Assembly: GCF_002858925.1 (NCBI RefSeq)
Contig: NZ_PJRS01000001.1
Location: 62,001-126,000 of the forward strand
Source of the DNA: Caulobacter zeae
GTDB lineage: Bacteria > Pseudomonadota > Alphaproteobacteria > Caulobacterales > Caulobacteraceae
DNA length: 64,000 bases
Direction of reading: 5' to 3'
Shown in pieces: positions 62,562-64,000 of this stretch (positions are counted from its first letter, which is position 1; the number at the start of each line of letters is the position of its first letter). The translations under genes and the position numbers were made by a program. Below the pieces are notes generated by a model. The model saw nothing but the letters and a program-made list of their open reading frames with translations, ran no database searches and was not told where the DNA came from.

Positions 62562-62703
62562 GTCATCCCGGCCGGAGCGAAGCGGAGAGCCAGGAACCAG
62601 GGGCGAGCGGCAAGGCGTCGACAGCTGCCAACGGCGCGACCCCGACCACCGCGCCCAGTCCCCTGGGTCCTGGATAAGCGCTACGCGCTTTCCGGGATGA
62701 CGA
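62562..62703. repeat. Intergenic inverted repeat, family D
   Basis: CGTCATCCCGGCCGGAGCGA with AGCGGAGAGCCAGGAACCAG at the left and CCCCTGGGTCCTGGATAAGC with GCTTTCCGGGATGACG at the right. It differs from families A to C but shares the CGTCAT...ATGACG ends with family B. Confidence 0.85.
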
Positions 62704-62725
62704 CGGAAGGGGCTGCAACAAGCCC

Positions 62726-63193
62726 TCAGGCGCTCCAGTCCCCCGACTTCCCACCGGTCTTCTCCAGCAGCCGCACGGCCTCGATGACCATGCCCTTCTC
62801 GGCGGCCTTCAGCATGTCGTAGATGGTCAGGCAGGCTACCGAGACGGCCGTGAGGGCCTCCATCTCTACGCCCGTCGGACCGGTGGTCTTGACCCGCGCG
62901 GTCACCGACAGCCCGCCCTCGCCCGGCTCGACCTCGACCATCACCTTCGAAAGCGCCAGCGGGTGGCACAGGGGGATCAGGTCCGAGGTCTTCTTGGCCG
63001 CCATCACCCCGGCCAGCTCGGCCACGGCGCGCACGTCGCCCTTGCGGCCCGTTCCGGAAACGGCCAGGGCCAGGGTCTCAGGCGCCATCCGCACGAAGCC
63101 CGTCGCCGCCGCCTCGCGGGCCGTGGCGGGCTTGTCGGAGACGTCGACCATGCGGGCGCGGCCCTGGTCGTCGATGTGGGTCAGCTTGCTCAC
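62726..63193 (-). CDS. moaC: Cyclic pyranopterin monophosphate synthase
   Basis: A 155-residue enzyme that completes cyclic pyranopterin monophosphate for molybdenum cofactor. [14 protein letters not shown] at the start, [20 protein letters not shown] near 68-87 with the active Lys and His, [20 protein letters not shown] near 106-125 and [10 protein letters not shown] near 127 are full matches. Its ATG is 13 bases after moaB. Confidence 0.97.
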   Translation of the reverse strand: MSKLTHIDDQGRARMVDVSDKPATAREAAATGFVRMAPETLALAVSGTGRKGDVRAVAELAGVMAAKKTSDLIPLCHPLALSKVMVEVEPGEGGLSVTARVKTTGPTGVEMEALTAVSVACLTIYDMLKAAEKGMVIEAVRLLEKTGGKSGDWSA

Positions 63194-63206
63194 GTCTCGA
63201 AGAGCC

Positions 63207-63755
63207 CTATCGTTCCAGAAGTCGAGGCATCAGCTCGACCATGTTGCAGGGCTTGTGGCGGCTGTCGAGCTGGGCGGCGATCACCTTGTCCCAGCCGTCC
63301 TTCACCGCGCCGTTCGAGCCCGGCAGGCAGAACACGAACACCCCGTCGATGATCCCGGCGGTGGCTCGCGACTGCAAGGTCGACAGCCCCACCGTGGCGT
63401 AGGAGACGAGGTGGAACACGACCGCGAAACCGTCGATGACCTTGTCGAACAGCGGCTGCAGCGCCTCGACGGTGACGTCGCGGCCGGTCAGGCCCGTGCC
63501 GCCGGTGGTGACGATGGCGTCGACCTGCCCGCTCGCGATCCAGCCGCGCACGGTGGCGCGGATCTTCTCGATGTCGTCGCGCACCACCGCCCGGCCGGCG
63601 AACTCGTGGCCGGCGTCCTGCACGCGCTCGATCAAGATCTGGCCGGAGGTGTCGGTGCTCTCATCACGAGTGTCGGAGACGGTCAGGATCGCCACCCGCA
63701 CCGGCTTGAACGGCAGCTCCGGCTTGATCCCGCCGCCCGGGGTGAGGCCTGACAT
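63207..63755 (-). CDS. moaB: Molybdenum cofactor biosynthesis protein B
   Basis: A 182-residue protein of the MogA/MoaB fold. [19 protein letters not shown] near residue 19, [20 protein letters not shown] near 83 and [18 protein letters not shown] near 142 are typical. It adenylylates molybdopterin or acts as MoaB. It lies between moaE and moaC in a minus-strand group; the moaE stop is 75 bases upstream of its start. Confidence 0.95.
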   Translation of the reverse strand: MSGLTPGGGIKPELPFKPVRVAILTVSDTRDESTDTSGQILIERVQDAGHEFAGRAVVRDDIEKIRATVRGWIASGQVDAIVTTGGTGLTGRDVTVEALQPLFDKVIDGFAVVFHLVSYATVGLSTLQSRATAGIIDGVFVFCLPGSNGAVKDGWDKVIAAQLDSRHKPCNMVELMPRLLER

Positions 63756-63829
63756 GCGATGCTCCCGCTTCCTTGCTTACCGCGCGACAGGCGCCGAAAC
63801 CGCTGACACTTTCGGCTGTCGCGCTTTGG

Positions 63830-64000
63830 TCAATCCCAACGTTGAGCGTCGGTCCTATCCTGAGCTGTCGGCTCGATCCAGCGGGCGCCGGCCGGGCCGT
63901 GCTCCTTCTTCCAGAACGGCGCCCGGCTCTTGAGCCAGTCCATCAGGAAGTCGCACGCCTCGAAGGCGGCCCGGCGGTGCTTGGACGCCGTCGCCACGAA
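63830..64000 (-). CDS. moaE: Molybdopterin synthase catalytic subunit MoaE, C-terminal part
   Basis: The last 56 residues of a gene that continues past the window edge. FVATASKHRRAAFEACDFLM and DWLKSRAPFWKKEHGPAGAR with WIEP are the end of MoaE, including the Lys pair that takes part in sulfur transfer from MoaD. A short tail TAQDRTDAQRWD follows. Its position ahead of moaB and moaC suggests one operon. Confidence 0.93.
   Translation of the reverse strand, partial: FVATASKHRRAAFEACDFLMDWLKSRAPFWKKEHGPAGARWIEPTAQDRTDAQRWD

Overview
The window is a high-GC alphaproteobacterial chromosome segment, almost certainly from a Caulobacter species or a close relative in the Caulobacterales. The main clues are the gene order usg-trpF-trpB-trpA-accD-folC, a GEDEF/EAL phosphodiesterase that looks like Caulobacter PdeA, an HWE-kinase bacteriophytochrome, and families of palindromic repeats in the gaps between genes. 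It reads mostly as ordinary core chromosome. I see no rRNA, tRNA, CRISPR array, transposase, integrase or prophage genes.

Layout. 0.2-3 kb: an SDR dehydrogenase and a secreted von Willebrand factor A protein. 3-4 kb: repeat-rich DNA and a small AT-richer block bounded by 57-bp direct repeats, holding a small HTH-like ORF and several hairpins. 3.8-7.7 kb: the ydbH-ynbE-ydbL envelope-bridge operon (minus strand). 7.8-11.1 kb: dapB and a malic enzyme. 11.4-13.7 kb: an HWE histidine kinase and an SDR. 14-19.6 kb: the trp/acc/fol operon. 19.8-23.1 kb: a WD40 protein, a lone exbD, a LysE-type exporter and an SDR. 23.2-27.8 kb: a 1,524-residue RTX/FG-GAP protein, probably exported. 28-33.1 kb: pdeA, a GNAT acetyltransferase, an M16 peptidase and threonine synthase. 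33.1-39.8 kb: an aa3-type cytochrome c oxidase cluster (ctaC, ctaD, ctaB, a 55-residue CoxF-like gene, ctaG, ctaE, DUF983, SURF1). 40.2-43.4 kb: padR, DUF1700, a GIN-domain protein and tldD. 43.7-49.3 kb: a TonB-receptor-like protein, the bacteriophytochrome and a secreted protein of unknown function. 49.5-53.2 kb: phaB, phaA and phaR for polyhydroxybutyrate, with a candidate PhaR operator, plus two small genes. 53.5-56.1 kb: a thiolase, a sulfite-oxidase-like Moco protein and a membrane protein. 56.3-61.5 kb: glycosyltransferases, HMG-CoA lyase, a SpsF-like cytidylyltransferase and an aldo/keto reductase. 61.5-64 kb: an XdhC-like protein and moaC, moaB and a partial moaE.

The genes form several working units: respiratory oxidase assembly, tryptophan synthesis tied to acetyl-CoA carboxylase and folate, PHB granule precursor supply with its regulator, molybdenum cofactor synthesis with Moco-linked proteins, and c-di-GMP and light signalling. 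The parts least explained by known families are the 57-bp-repeat element, the RTX/FG-GAP hybrid, the PadR-DUF1700-GIN operon, and the placing of repeats inside the trp-acc-fol gene string. Starts were often moved downstream of the longest possible frame on the basis of Shine-Dalgarno sequences, signal peptides and family length. No database search was run; family names come from recognised motifs.
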